Source: Qipengyuania sediminis (GTDB taxonomy: Bacteria > Pseudomonadota > Alphaproteobacteria > Sphingomonadales > Sphingomonadaceae). From it: a stretch of DNA of 64,000 nucleotides. Where the stretch lies: assembly GCF_004358425.1 (NCBI RefSeq), contig NZ_CP037948.1, forward strand, positions 868,001 to 932,000, written 5' to 3'. The position numbers were made by a program, and so were the translations under genes. Shown one piece after another: positions 35,860-46,600 of the stretch (positions within the stretch are counted from its first letter, which is position 1; the number at the start of each line of letters is the position of its first letter). The notes beneath the pieces were generated by a model that worked only from the letters and a program-made list of their open reading frames with translations, was not told the origin of the DNA and did not search any database.

Positions 35860-35892
35860 CGCCCGGCAGATTGGCCTGGCGCCTGAGGACCA

Positions 35893-38800
35893 TTGCGTTG
35901 GTTTAGGACTTTCCCCCGATTGGCAGCGGCGCTTTTCCCCGCGCTGCTGACCATTCCGGGCCCGGGCCACGCCCAATCGATCGTCAATACCGCCCGCGCC
36001 ACCTGGGTGCAGGGCGGCGAAACCCGTTCGGTTTCCTCAAACACAGTCGCGACCGCGATCGAGCGGCAGCGGCTGGCAATCGACCTGTTCCATCCCGCGC
36101 TTGGCGCAGCGCCGCTGGTGATGACGCCGTCGCATTGCGGCGGGCAACCGCTCCCCACGATCCCGACCGCCGACGGCGGCACGATCTCGCTTCCAGCCGC
36201 CGCGACAGACGCCGTGCGAATGGGCGAGATTCTGGTCGTGAAGGTCAGCGCCCCGCTTGCCAACCGCGATCCGAGCGCGGCCGACAGCCTGATGGTCACG
36301 CTCACCGGTGCATCGGGCGACCGGGAGAAGCTGACCATTTTCGAGACCGGCGAGAATACCGGCGTATTCGCGGGTGCCATCCGCACCGCTTCCATCCCCG
36401 TTGTCCCGATACGGGACGATTGCCGTTTGAGCGTCCGAGCAGGCGACACCATCCAGGCGTCCCTTGCAGGGGCAGATGGCAGCGAGCCGATCGTTTCCCA
36501 AATCGTTAACGTCCTCGCGGACCCGTTCGGCGTCGTGTTCGACAGCGTCGACGGGACGCCGGTCTCGGGTGCGCGTGTGGTCATCGTCGACGCGGCGACC
36601 GGTGCCCCCGCGCCCGTCTTTGCGGAAGACGGCGCGACGCCCTGGCCCTCTGCCATCACCAGCGGCGAGCCGGTAACCGATTCAGGAGGGAACAGCTATT
36701 CGATGGCGCCCGGCGAATACCGTTTCCCGCTGATGCCCTTCGGCAGGTACCGCATCCTCGTTACCCCGCCCGCGCCCTATAGTGCCCCCTCGACGGCCCC
36801 GACCGAGGCACTCGCTGCGCTGACCAGGCCCGGGGGCGGCGCGTTCCAGATCGGAGACGCAAGCTACGGCCGCCCCTTCGACCTCGCGACGCCGGAGGCG
36901 ATTCGTGTCGATGTACCGGTTGACCGGCCCGCCCTGGGAGTGACCCTGACCAAATCGGTATCCCGCGCGCAGGCGCAACCGGGCGACAGCGTGCTTTACA
37001 CCGTGAACATCACGAATCCCGATCCGGGACATGCGCAGCGCAACACTATCCTCTTCGACCACCCCTCCCCCTGGCTGCGGGTTCGCGCGGGTTCGCTGCG
37101 GATCGACGGCAGGCCCGCCCCCGCAGCTTTGACGAGAGCGCTCGATGGAAGGAGCTTCACCATCGATCCGGGCCCGATCCTGCCTGGCGCGACGGTCCGC
37201 GTCACTTACGCCATGACAGTCGACGGCGGAGCCCCGCCCGGCCAGGCGCTCAACCGGATCGAGGCGCGCGATGCGGGAGGCCGACGAGCCGTCGCCGAAG
37301 CGGCCTTGCGAGTGACGCGCGACAGCATCGCGGCGCGCATGACGGTGATCGGCCGCGTGGTGCTGGGCACCTGCGCGCCGACAGAGTCCGGGATCGGCAT
37401 TCCCGGCGTTCGCATCATGCTGGAAGACGGCAGCTTCGCCATAACTGATCGCGACGGGCGCTATCATTTCGAAGGCGTGGAGCCCGGCACGCACGTGGTC
37501 GCGCTCGCGCCGCAGACCTTGCCGCCAGGGGCCGAAGCGATCGATTGCGAGCGTTCTACCCGCAGCGCCGGCAGCGCGATTTCGCGTTTCGTGACCGGCC
37601 AGGGCGGATCGCTAGCCGTCGCCGATTTCAATGCTGCGCTCCCTGGCGCTCCGCCCTCTGCGCCACCAGCCCCGGCGCGCGGGTCCGACGGTCCTTCGGC
37701 CCGCCCCGCCCCGCCCTCGCCCGTGGCGGACCCGCTGATCATCGCAAGCGACCGCGCCGCATCCGGCGCGGAAACCGACTGGCTGGCGCTGGGCGATGGC
37801 CCCGCGGATTTCCTCTTCCCGGCCGCAGGCCACAATCCGCGCATCCCCTCCACGCGCGCTGTGATCCGCCACCGTCCCGGGCAAACGGTGGCTCTCAAAG
37901 TCAACGGCCGGGCGGTCGATCCCTTGGCTTTTGAAGGCACCCGAAGCGCGCCGGGCGGGGGTTGGGCAGTTTCGATCTGGCGGGGCATTCCGCTGGGGCA
38001 ATCGAAGAGCGTGCTCGCCGCCACGATCACGAATGCTGATGGCGCTGTCGCACAAGAGCTTGTGCGCGAAATACAGTTCGTTTCCGCGCCATGGCACGCC
38101 GAGCTGATACCGGCGCGTTCGCAGCTCATCGCGGATGGCCGCACCCGCCCGGTCGCCGCGGTGCGCTTCACCGATCGCGAGGGCCGACCAGTGCGGAGCG
38201 GTGTCACCGGCAGTTTCGCGGTCAGCGAGCCCTATGAAAGCGCCGCACTGCTCGATCAGCTCCAGCTCGGCCAGCTTACCGGCGCGCCGGCCGGACTTCC
38301 CGGCGGGGGCGCGATCTGGACGATCGAGGGCGACGATGGGGTGGCGCTGATCGAGCTTGCCCCGACCATGGTGAGCGGTCCGCTGCATCTCGACTTCGCT
38401 TTCGCCGATCAAAGCCTCACCCGTCAGCAGCAGATCGAAGCCTGGGTGGTCCCAGGTGACCTGCCCTTCACGCTCGTCGGCATCGCCGAAGGGACGCTGG
38501 GGGCGAAAAGCATCGCCGATCAGATGGACCGCAGCCACCGCTTCGATAGCGATCTGGGGGATGATGCGCGCGTGGCCTTTTACGCAAAGGGGCGGGTGCC
38601 AGGCAGAATGCTGCTGACCGTGGCCTATGACAGCGCGAAAGAGGAGGCGGGGCAGCGCCTTCTCGGCAGCATCGACCCCGCCGCCTATTACACCATTTAT
38701 GCCGACGGTTCGACCCGCCGCTTCGATGCCGCCAGCACCGAAAAGCTCTACGTGCGGCTGGAGGCGCAGTCTTTTTATGCGCTCTACGGCGATTTCGTCA

Positions 38801-40980
38801 CCGGCTTCGATCAGACCCGGCTGGCCCGCTATCAGCGCACGCTTACGGGCCTAAAGGCGGAGACGCGGGTGGGCGCTGTCCACGCGCAGGGTTTTGCTGC
38901 CAGGGTCGCGGGCCGCTACCGCCGTGACGAAATCCAGGGCGCGGGGATCACCGGGCCCTATGCGCTGGGCAGCCGCGATCTCCTCGCCAACAGCGAGAAG
39001 GTGGCGATCGAGGTGCGCGACCGGTTGCGGTCCGAAGTCATCGTCAGCCGGCGCGAGCTGATCCGCTTCGTCGATTACGATATTGACCCCCTTGCCGCCA
39101 CGATCCGGTTTCGCGAGCCGGTGCTCAGCCGCGATTTCGATCTCAACCCGCAATTCATCGTCATCGATTACGAGACCCTGGGCGGCGATGGCGAAGCGGA
39201 ATGGAACGCGGGGCTGCGCGCCGACGTGACCCTTGGGGCGCGCGACCCGATACGGATCGGCGCCACGGCCATCAGCGATCGCGGCGAAGGTCCCCGCACC
39301 GGCATCGCAGGCGTGGACCTGCGCGCCCGCATCGGCGATGCGACCGAATTGCGTGCCGAAGCCGCGTTAAGCCGGGGCGGAGGCGAAGATAGTACCGCCT
39401 GGCTGGTCGAGGCAGAGCATCGCAGCGGCAAGCTCGACGTTCTGGGCTATGCCCGACAGACCGATCGTGAATTCGGGGTCGGCCAGCAGAACGGGGTCGA
39501 GCTCGGCCGCCGCAAGTTCGGGGTCGATGCGCGGCTCCAGCTCGGCGACAATGCCAGCCTGGTCGCGCGCAGCTGGCATGACGAAAGCCTGACCGACACC
39601 GGCCGCCGCCTGGGCGTGCAGGGCGATTACGTCTGGCGCGGGGCGGAGGGCGATGCGCGGATCGGGATCGCACACCTCACCGACAAACTGCCCGATGGCC
39701 GCAGCGCCAGCTCCACCATGCTTGACGGGCAAGCCACGCGGCGGCTGATGGGCAATCGGCTCGAGATCGGCGTCGGCACCAGCGTCGCGCTGGGCTCGGA
39801 CGCCGCGGTCGACCTTCCCGCCCGCCACCGGGTCCGCGCACGCTATGCGCTGAGCGATGCTGTCCGGGTCGTGGGCAATTACGAGATTGCCAAGGGCGAG
39901 GAGATCGACGCGCGGACCTTCAACCTCGGCCTCGAATTGTCGCCCTGGGCGGGGGCCCGGATCGTCAGCACGATCGGCCGACAGGACATCGCGGAAGCCG
40001 GTGCGCGCAGCTATGCGGCGTTCGGGCTGGCGCAGAGTGTCACGCTGTCTCCCACGCTGACTCTCGATGCCACGGTGGACGGCAACCGCGAGCTGGGCGG
40101 CGCTGATGTCTTCGATCTGGTCAACCCGCAGCACCCGGCTTCAAGCGGCGGGCACCTGTCGCAGGATGGTGCGCTGTTTGAAGATTTCACCGCCCTCACG
40201 CTCGGGCTCGGCTGGCGGATCGAGAGCTGGTCTGCCACCTTGCGCGGCGAATGGCGCGATGGCGAATACGCGAACCGTAAGGGGCTGACGGGCGGGGTCA
40301 TCCGCCAGCTTGGTGACGGAGTGACGGTAGGCGGCGGCGCAAGCTGGACACGCGCGGCGGGCAGCGGCGCGGCCGCGACCGAGGTGATCGACGCCGCCAT
40401 CGCCGCTGCCTACCGCCCCGCGGGATCGGAGTTGGCCGGACTCGCCAAGCTCGAATTCCGCAGCGATCGCGTCAGCGATGCCGTGCTGGGCCAGACGGGG
40501 CCGGCGGGACGCACCGCGCTCACGGTCGATGGCGACGCGAAATCCCAGCGGCTGATTGCGAGTGTCTCGACCAGCTGGCGGCCAGTCGACGAAAATGCCG
40601 GCAAATCCGTGCGGCGCAGCGAGATCGGGCTGTTTGCGGGTGCGCGCTACAATCTCGACCGGTTGGAGCGTCAGGAGATCGCCGGCACCGCGCTGCTCGC
40701 GGGGGTCGATGCGCGCCTCGGCATTGGGGAGCGGATCGAGGTCGGCGGCAGCGGCACGCTACGCGCCAATGTGACCGAAGGGACCACCGCTTTCGCAATT
40801 GGACCGCAAATCGGCATCTCGCCTGCGAAGAACACGCTGCTCACGGTCGGCTACAATATCAAGGGGTTCCGCGATGCGGACTTCGCCGAGGCCCGGCATA
40901 CCGGGCGCGGGCTCTATGCCTCGGTCAAGCTCAAGCTCGATCGCGACAGCCTGGGCTTTCTCGGCCTTGGCAGACGCTGA
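35893..40980 (+). CDS. Giant outer-membrane protein with DUF11 and regulatory-like domains (cluster gene 4)
   Basis: A 1695-residue protein. Signal peptide (1-28, ends GHAQS), then the shared N-terminal module (SIVNTARATWVQGG ... SSNTVATAI), a region with Ig-like sandwich patterns, a DUF11 domain (about 349-470, TKSVSRAQAQPGDSVLYTV), a carboxypeptidase-regulatory/SdrD-B-like domain (about 486-536, GVRIMLEDGSFAITDRDGRYHF), a Pro/Ala linker, more beta domains, and from about residue 1000 a long series of alternating amphipathic strands typical of a beta-barrel with 20 or more strands. The end is LGFLGLGRR, without the usual terminal aromatic residue. TTG start (35893) with GAGG 4 bases upstream. 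Probably displays the N-terminal domains or exports partners; the function is not known to me. Confidence 0.85.
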   Translation: MRWFRTFPRLAAALFPALLTIPGPGHAQSIVNTARATWVQGGETRSVSSNTVATAIERQRLAIDLFHPALGAAPLVMTPSHCGGQPLPTIPTADGGTISLPAAATDAVRMGEILVVKVSAPLANRDPSAADSLMVTLTGASGDREKLTIFETGENTGVFAGAIRTASIPVVPIRDDCRLSVRAGDTIQASLAGADGSEPIVSQIVNVLADPFGVVFDSVDGTPVSGARVVIVDAATGAPAPVFAEDGATPWPSAITSGEPVTDSGGNSYSMAPGEYRFPLMPFGRYRILVTPPAPYSAPSTAPTEALAALTRPGGGAFQIGDASYGRPFDLATPEAIRVDVPVDRPALGVTLTKSVSRAQAQPGDSVLYTVNITNPDPGHAQRNTILFDHPSPWLRVRAGSLRIDGRPAPAALTRALDGRSFTIDPGPILPGATVRVTYAMTVDGGAPPGQALNRIEARDAGGRRAVAEAALRVTRDSIAARMTVIGRVVLGTCAPTESGIGIPGVRIMLEDGSFAITDRDGRYHFEGVEPGTHVVALAPQTLPPGAEAIDCERSTRSAGSAISRFVTGQGGSLAVADFNAALPGAPPSAPPAPARGSDGPSARPAPPSPVADPLIIASDRAASGAETDWLALGDGPADFLFPAAGHNPRIPSTRAVIRHRPGQTVALKVNGRAVDPLAFEGTRSAPGGGWAVSIWRGIPLGQSKSVLAATITNADGAVAQELVREIQFVSAPWHAELIPARSQLIADGRTRPVAAVRFTDREGRPVRSGVTGSFAVSEPYESAALLDQLQLGQLTGAPAGLPGGGAIWTIEGDDGVALIELAPTMVSGPLHLDFAFADQSLTRQQQIEAWVVPGDLPFTLVGIAEGTLGAKSIADQMDRSHRFDSDLGDDARVAFYAKGRVPGRMLLTVAYDSAKEEAGQRLLGSIDPAAYYTIYADGSTRRFDAASTEKLYVRLEAQSFYALYGDFVTGFDQTRLARYQRTLTGLKAETRVGAVHAQGFAARVAGRYRRDEIQGAGITGPYALGSRDLLANSEKVAIEVRDRLRSEVIVSRRELIRFVDYDIDPLAATIRFREPVLSRDFDLNPQFIVIDYETLGGDGEAEWNAGLRADVTLGARDPIRIGATAISDRGEGPRTGIAGVDLRARIGDATELRAEAALSRGGGEDSTAWLVEAEHRSGKLDVLGYARQTDREFGVGQQNGVELGRRKFGVDARLQLGDNASLVARSWHDESLTDTGRRLGVQGDYVWRGAEGDARIGIAHLTDKLPDGRSASSTMLDGQATRRLMGNRLEIGVGTSVALGSDAAVDLPARHRVRARYALSDAVRVVGNYEIAKGEEIDARTFNLGLELSPWAGARIVSTIGRQDIAEAGARSYAAFGLAQSVTLSPTLTLDATVDGNRELGGADVFDLVNPQHPASSGGHLSQDGALFEDFTALTLGLGWRIESWSATLRGEWRDGEYANRKGLTGGVIRQLGDGVTVGGGASWTRAAGSGAAATEVIDAAIAAAYRPAGSELAGLAKLEFRSDRVSDAVLGQTGPAGRTALTVDGDAKSQRLIASVSTSWRPVDENAGKSVRRSEIGLFAGARYNLDRLERQEIAGTALLAGVDARLGIGERIEVGGSGTLRANVTEGTTAFAIGPQIGISPAKNTLLTVGYNIKGFRDADFAEARHTGRGLYASVKLKLDRDSLGFLGLGRR

Positions 40981-41002
40981 GATTGCGCATTAACAAGCCA
41001 GC

Positions 41003-43063
41003 TCATCCGCCGCGCAGCGTTCTTACCCCGGCATCGCGCTCGAACAGATAAAGCAGAAGCCGCGCCGCCTCCCCCCGCGGCCCCTCCAGCCCGCCATCGC
41101 GCTCCATCAGCAGGCGCGCGTCATCATAGGCGGCCGGAAGCAGCCGCGTGATCTGATCGAGGCTCGCGATCTGGAAAGGCGTGTCGCCGGATTGCCGGGT
41201 GCCGAGCAACTCACCCCCGCCGCGCAGGCGCAGATCCTCCTCCGCAAGGCGAAACCCGTCCTGCGTCTCGCGCATCAGCGCCAGCCGGTCCCGTGCAGTT
41301 TCGCTGAGTTCGCCCGAGCGCAGCAGCAGGCAGACCGACTTCCCCGCGCCCCGCCCGACGCGCCCCCGCAATTGGTGCAGCTGCGCGAGGCCGAAGCGTT
41401 CAGCCTGCTCGATCACCATCAGCGTCGAATTGGGAACGTCGACGCCGACCTCGATGACCGTGGTGGCCACCAGCAGTTTGGCGCCGCCGGCGGCAAAGCG
41501 CGCCATGGCCGCGTCCTTCGCCTCGGGGCTAAGCTGGCCGTGGACCAGCACCACATCCGTTCCGAACCGTTCGGCGAGGGTTGCGTAGCGCGCCTCCGCT
41601 GCGGCGGTATCGCCATCCTCGCAGCCGCGCACCATCGGGCAGACCCAATAGGCCTGGCTGCCGGTGCGAAGATGCCGCGCGATCCCCGCGACGACTTCCT
41701 CCAGTCTCTCGACCCCGACCACCCGCGTATCGATCGCTTGGCGGCCGGGCGGCAGCTCGTCGAGCTTGCTGACTTCCAGCTCGCCATATTGCGCGAGCTG
41801 CAGCGTGCGCGGGATCGGGGTCGCGGTCATGGCGAGCACATGCGGGGCGCGCTTTCCCTTGCCCGCCAGCATGAGCCGTTGCGAGACTCCGAAGCGGTGC
41901 TGCTCGTCGATCACCACCAGCGCGAGATTGCGATAGGCGACCTGGTCCTGGAAAATCGCATGCGTGCCGACAACGATATCGACGCTGCCGTTCACCAGCC
42001 CCATCAGCGTCGCCTCGCGGCTCCGGCCCTTGTCGCGGCCGGTGAGGATCGCGACGTCGGCGCCCGTCGGCGCGGCCATGCGGCGCAGCGTCTCGAAGTG
42101 CTGGCGGGCGAGGATTTCAGTGGGGGCAAGCAGCGCCGCCTGTGCCCCCGCCTCCACCGCGATCAGCATGGCTTCCAATGCCACGACGGTCTTGCCCGAG
42201 CCGACATCGCCCTGGAGCAGCCGCAGCATTGGCGCCGATTGCGCGAGATCGCCTTCGATCTCGGCGATGCTGCGCTGCTGAGCGCCGGTCAGCGGGAACG
42301 GCAGCGCGAGTTTTGCGCGCAATCGGCCATCGCCGGCAAGGGGTGTCCCGCGCCGGGCGCGGTTGTCCGCCTTGACCAGCATCAGCGCGAGGCTGTTCGC
42401 CAGCATTTCGTCATAAGCGAGCCGGTCGCGCGCACCCGCGTGTTCGCCGCGGTGCGCGAGATGCAGCGCATCGCGCCAGCCTGGCCAGGCGGCGGCCTCG
42501 AACTGGCCGCGTTCGATCCATTCGGGCAGCTCGGGTGCGCGCGCCAGCGCCTGCGCGGCCAGCCGCGCCATCATCGGCTGCGTCAGCCCTTCTGACAGGC
42601 GATAGACCGGCTCGGTCAGGTGACCCAGGCTCGCCCCGCCCTCCTCCAGCACATGGTCGGGGTGGACGATCTGGAGCATGTCGCCATAGCGTTCGAGCTT
42701 GCCCGCCACCCAGCGCTTCGCCCCCACCGGCAGCTGCTTTTTCGCCGAAAACGCGGCGCGCCCGAAATAGGTAAGCGCGAGCACATTGCCGGCCGCGTCC
42801 TGCGCCAGCACGCGATAGGGCCCGCGCGTGTTGCGCGCCGCCCGGTGCTCGACCGGCGTCAGCGCGACGACGATCTGTTCGCCTTCTACCGCCTCGTCCA
42901 CATTCGCGACCGCCCGGCGCGAGACGAAGCGGTCGGGGAGGTGAAAGGCGACGTCCTTGACGCGCTCAAGCCCCAGCCGGGTGAGCGGCTTCCTGAGCTT
43001 GGGCCCGACGCCTTCCAGCGTCTCTATTTCCGCAAACAGGGGGTTGAGCGCTTCTGGCCGCAT
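41003..43063 (-). CDS. recG: ATP-dependent DNA helicase RecG
   Basis: A 686-residue branch-migrating helicase for stalled fork rescue. N-terminal wedge/OB domain (start MRPEALNPLFAEIETLEGVGPKL), helicase core with Walker A GDVGSGKTVVAL, Walker B IDEQHRFG, ATATPIPRTL, and motif VI region HQLRGRVGRG; the C-terminal TRG region is present. Start ATG 43061-43063 chosen by homology; the open frame to 43441 overlaps sdhE. Divergent from sdhE with 48 bases between starts. Confidence 0.96.
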   Translation of the reverse strand: MRPEALNPLFAEIETLEGVGPKLRKPLTRLGLERVKDVAFHLPDRFVSRRAVANVDEAVEGEQIVVALTPVEHRAARNTRGPYRVLAQDAAGNVLALTYFGRAAFSAKKQLPVGAKRWVAGKLERYGDMLQIVHPDHVLEEGGASLGHLTEPVYRLSEGLTQPMMARLAAQALARAPELPEWIERGQFEAAAWPGWRDALHLAHRGEHAGARDRLAYDEMLANSLALMLVKADNRARRGTPLAGDGRLRAKLALPFPLTGAQQRSIAEIEGDLAQSAPMLRLLQGDVGSGKTVVALEAMLIAVEAGAQAALLAPTEILARQHFETLRRMAAPTGADVAILTGRDKGRSREATLMGLVNGSVDIVVGTHAIFQDQVAYRNLALVVIDEQHRFGVSQRLMLAGKGKRAPHVLAMTATPIPRTLQLAQYGELEVSKLDELPPGRQAIDTRVVGVERLEEVVAGIARHLRTGSQAYWVCPMVRGCEDGDTAAAEARYATLAERFGTDVVLVHGQLSPEAKDAAMARFAAGGAKLLVATTVIEVGVDVPNSTLMVIEQAERFGLAQLHQLRGRVGRGAGKSVCLLLRSGELSETARDRLALMRETQDGFRLAEEDLRLRGGGELLGTRQSGDTPFQIASLDQITRLLPAAYDDARLLMERDGGLEGPRGEAARLLLYLFERDAGVRTLRGG

Positions 43064-43111
43064 TGGGCCCCCGCATGGACCAAGCCGCGCCCCTTCGCTA
43101 GGGGGCGGGGC

Positions 43112-43405
43112 GTGACCCCGCCCGACCGCCAACACCGCCTCTCCCGCGCCCGCTTCCGCGCCTGGCACCGCGGCACGCGTGAGGCGGATTATGTCTTCGG
43201 CGGTTACTTCGACCGTTTCCACGAGAGCTGGGACGAGGCGGAGCTGGCCTGGTTCGAGGCGGTTCTGGAGGAAGACGATGCCGATGTGCTGGGCTGGGTG
43301 ATGGGCTGGGCCGAGGTCCCCGAACGGTTCGCAGGTACACAGATCGAAGCCATGCGAAGGCTTGATTACGTGGCAACGGAGCCTCGATCGTCGGCCCTGA
43401 CTTGA
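43112..43405 (+). CDS. sdhE: FAD assembly factor SdhE
   Basis: A 97-residue protein that promotes covalent FAD attachment to succinate dehydrogenase SdhA. The family motif RGxxE is present as RGTRE, followed by DYVFGGYFDRF and WVMGWAEVPERF. A GTG (43112) is the only start that fits. The last residues (after DYVA) and the stop codon come from a palindromic repeat, so the C-terminus is probably altered relative to relatives. Confidence 0.9.
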   Translation: MTPPDRQHRLSRARFRAWHRGTREADYVFGGYFDRFHESWDEAELAWFEAVLEEDDADVLGWVMGWAEVPERFAGTQIEAMRRLDYVATEPRSSALT

Positions 43406-43487
43406 TCCGGGCCAAGGCTTTTTCTTCCAGCTCCGCTTCAAAAGGGGCAGCGGACCCCCGAGCGATGCCGGGGCGACGAAGAAGAGA
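43388..43487. repeat. Dispersed repeat, family C (at the sdhE 3' end)
   Basis: A roughly 100-bp element starting in the last codons of sdhE: ATCGTCGGCCCTGACTTGAT with an internal GGCCCTGACTTGATCCGGGCC palindrome-like part (43394-43413, ends pairing), and CCCCGAGCGATGCCGGGGCGACGA near the right end (43458-43481), partly complementary to the left end. It provides the sdhE stop codon. No second copy was found in the window. Confidence 0.55.
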
Positions 43488-43617
43488 AATGCGGCGCTTT
43501 AGAAGCGTTGCGCATCCCGCCCCGTCCCCTAAATGACCGTTCACCTGCCCCGCCCGATATGTCGGGCGGGCTTTTCCGCGTGCTGCAACCCCCGCCCGCG
43601 CCACATCTGGACCTTCG

Positions 43618-46600
43618 ATGCCCGACCTCTCCCGCATCCTTTCCGCCGATCGCCCGCTGACGCTCGCCTCGATGGCGCGGGGCGCGCAGCCCTTGGTGCT
43701 GGCAGATCTCGCCCGCGCGGCGGCGCGGCGGGCGGTGATGGTCACGCCCGACGAGGCGGCGATGCGCGCGGTATCCGATGCAGCGCGCTATTTCGCGCCA
43801 GAGCTCGAAGTGATCGAGTTCCCCGCCTGGGACTGCCTCCCCTACGACCGCGCCAGCCCCGCGCTTTCGGTCAGCGCGCGCCGGCTGGCGGCGCTGCATC
43901 GGCTGCAGAAAAAAGGCGGTGGCCCCCAACTCATCGTCACCACGATCAACGCGCTAACCCAGCGCGTCCTCACCCCCTTCCGCGTGCGCGAGACGGTGCG
44001 CGAGTTCCGCCCTGGCATGGAGATCGGCCGCGACAGCCTCGCCGTGCTGCTGCGGCGGCAGGGCTATGGCCGCACCGACACGGTGATCGACGCGGGCGAG
44101 TTCGCGATCCGCGGCTCGATCGTCGATATCTACCCCAGCGGCCTCGGCCAGGGACTCCGGCTCGACTTCTTCGGTGACGAGCTTGAAACCCTGCGAACCT
44201 TCGATCCCGGCACCCAGCTCACGACGGGTACGCTCGAAAGCCACCTGCTGTTGCCCGCCAGCGAGGCGTTGCTCGACGAGGACAGCATCAGACGCTTCCG
44301 CACCCGCTACCGCGAGTTGTTCGGCGCGGCGGCCACGCAGGACCCGCTCTACGAGGCGGTGAGCGAGGGCCGCCGCCTCGCCGGCATGGAGCACTGGCTG
44401 CCGCTGTTCGAGGACAAGCTTGCCACGCTGTTCGACCACCTCGGCACGGGCGATGTCGCTGTCATCGACGCTGCTGCCATCGGCGCGGGCGAGGAGCGCC
44501 TGTCGGATATCGCAGACTATTTCGAGCAGCGCCGCAGCACCGCGGGGCAGGCCAAGGGCAGCTACCGTCCCTTGCCGCCCGATGCGCTGTACCTCTCCAG
44601 CGACGAGCTCGCCCGCTCGCTCGAACGCTGGCCCGTGCATCGGGCGACCGGTTTTGCGGAGCCCGAAAGCGCGCGGGTCATTGATTTCGGCTTCCGCTCC
44701 GGCCGCGACTTCACGCCCGAACGTGCCCGCGGGGACAATGTCTATCCGGTGCTCGCCGACCACTTCCGCGCGGTTGCGAAGGAGGGGCGGCGCTCGCTGC
44801 TCGCGGCCTACAGCACGGGCAGCCGCGCGCGCATCGCCTCGATTCTGGAGGAGGCGGGGGTAAAGGTCGCGCTGGCCGAGGACTGGCAGGATGCGCTCGG
44901 CAAAGCCGCCAAGGGCAAGGTCGCCGCGCTGGTCCTGCCGCTCGAGGCGAGCTTCGCGAACGACGAGATCGAGCTCGTCACCGAGCAGGACCTGCTGGGC
45001 GACCGGCTGGTCCGCCGCCGCAAGCGCAAGAAGGACGCCGACGCGTTCCTGGCGGAGCTCTCCGCGCTCGGTCAGGGCGATCTCGTGGTTCACTCGGATC
45101 ACGGCATCGGGCGCTATCTCGGGCTGGAACCGATCACTGTCGGCAAAAGCGCGCACGACTGCGTGATGCTCGAATATGCTGGCGGGGATAAGCTCTTCAT
45201 CCCGGTCGAGAACATTGACGTGCTGTCGCGCTACGGTTCGTCCGATCAGCCGGTGCAGCTCGACCGGTTGGGGGGCGAAGCCTGGCAACGCCGCCGCGCC
45301 AGGATGCGCGAGCGCATCCGCGAGATCGCGAACGAGCTGCTCAAGACCGCAGCGGCGCGGGCGCTGCGCAAGGCACCGGTGCTGGAGGCGGAGGATGGGC
45401 CTTACGGCCAGTTCACGGACCGCTTCCCCTGGGAGGAGACCGACGACCAGGACCGCGCCATCGCCGATGTTCTTGCGGACCTCGAAAGCGGGCGGCCGAT
45501 GGACCGGCTGGTTTGCGGCGATGTCGGGTTCGGCAAGACCGAGGTGGCGCTGCGCGCTGCCTTCGTCTCAGCCATGGGCGGCAAGCAGGTGGCGGTTGTC
45601 GCCCCCACCACCCTCCTCGCACGCCAACACTACGAAAACTTCGCCGCGCGCTTCGCGGGCTTCCCGCTCAAGGTCGGGCGGCTCAGCCGTCTGGTCGGCG
45701 CCAAGGAGGCGAAGGAGACCCGCGAGGGGCTCGCCTCGGGCGATATCGACGTGGTCATCGGCACCCACGCGATCCTCTCTAAACAGACCGCGTTCAAGGA
45801 CCTGGGTCTCGTCATCGTCGACGAGGAGCAGCGCTTCGGTGTCACCCACAAGGAGAAGCTGAAGCAGCTGCGTGCTGACGTGCATATGCTGACCCTTACC
45901 GCCACGCCCATCCCGCGCACGCTGCAAATGGCGATGACGGGGCTACGCGAGCTTTCGACCATCCAGACCCCGCCGGTCGATCGCCTGGCGGTGCGCACCT
46001 ATGTCATGGAATGGGACGAGATGGTGGTGCGCGAGGCGCTGCTGCGCGAGCATCATCGCGGCGGGCAGAGCTTCATCGTCGTCCCGCGCATCTCGGACAT
46101 GGCCGATCTTGAGGATTGGTTGAAGAAAAGCGTGCCCGAGGTGAAGGTCATCGCCGCGCATGGCCAGATGGGCCCAAGCGAGATCGAGGAGAAGATGAGC
46201 GCTTTCTACGAGGGCAGATACGATGTGCTGCTGTCCACCACGATCGTCGAAAGCGGGCTCGATCTGCCGAGTGCCAACACCATCATTATCCACCGCGCCG
46301 ACCGTTTCGGCCTCGCCCAGCTTTACCAGCTGCGCGGCCGCGTTGGCCGGTCGAAGCTGCGCGCCTATGCCTATCTGACGACGCCCGCAGATACCGCGCT
46401 CAACGAAGTGGCGGAGAAGCGCCTGAAGGTGCTCGGCGATCTGGACAGCCTGGGCGCGGGCTTCCAGCTTGCGAGCCACGATCTCGACATTCGCGGCGCG
46501 GGCAACCTCCTCGGCGATGAACAATCGGGTCACATTCGCGAGGTTGGGTTCGAGCTCTACCAGTCCATGCTGGAGGACGCCATCTTGGCCGCCAAGGCGG

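Noticed and set aside
35691..36659. Minus-strand frame of 322 codons
   Set aside because: Antisense to cluster gene 4; low-complexity Ser/Thr/Ala content.
39367..40134. Minus-strand frame of 255 codons inside the giant barrel gene
   Set aside because: Antisense to the barrel-coding region; no start context or domain.
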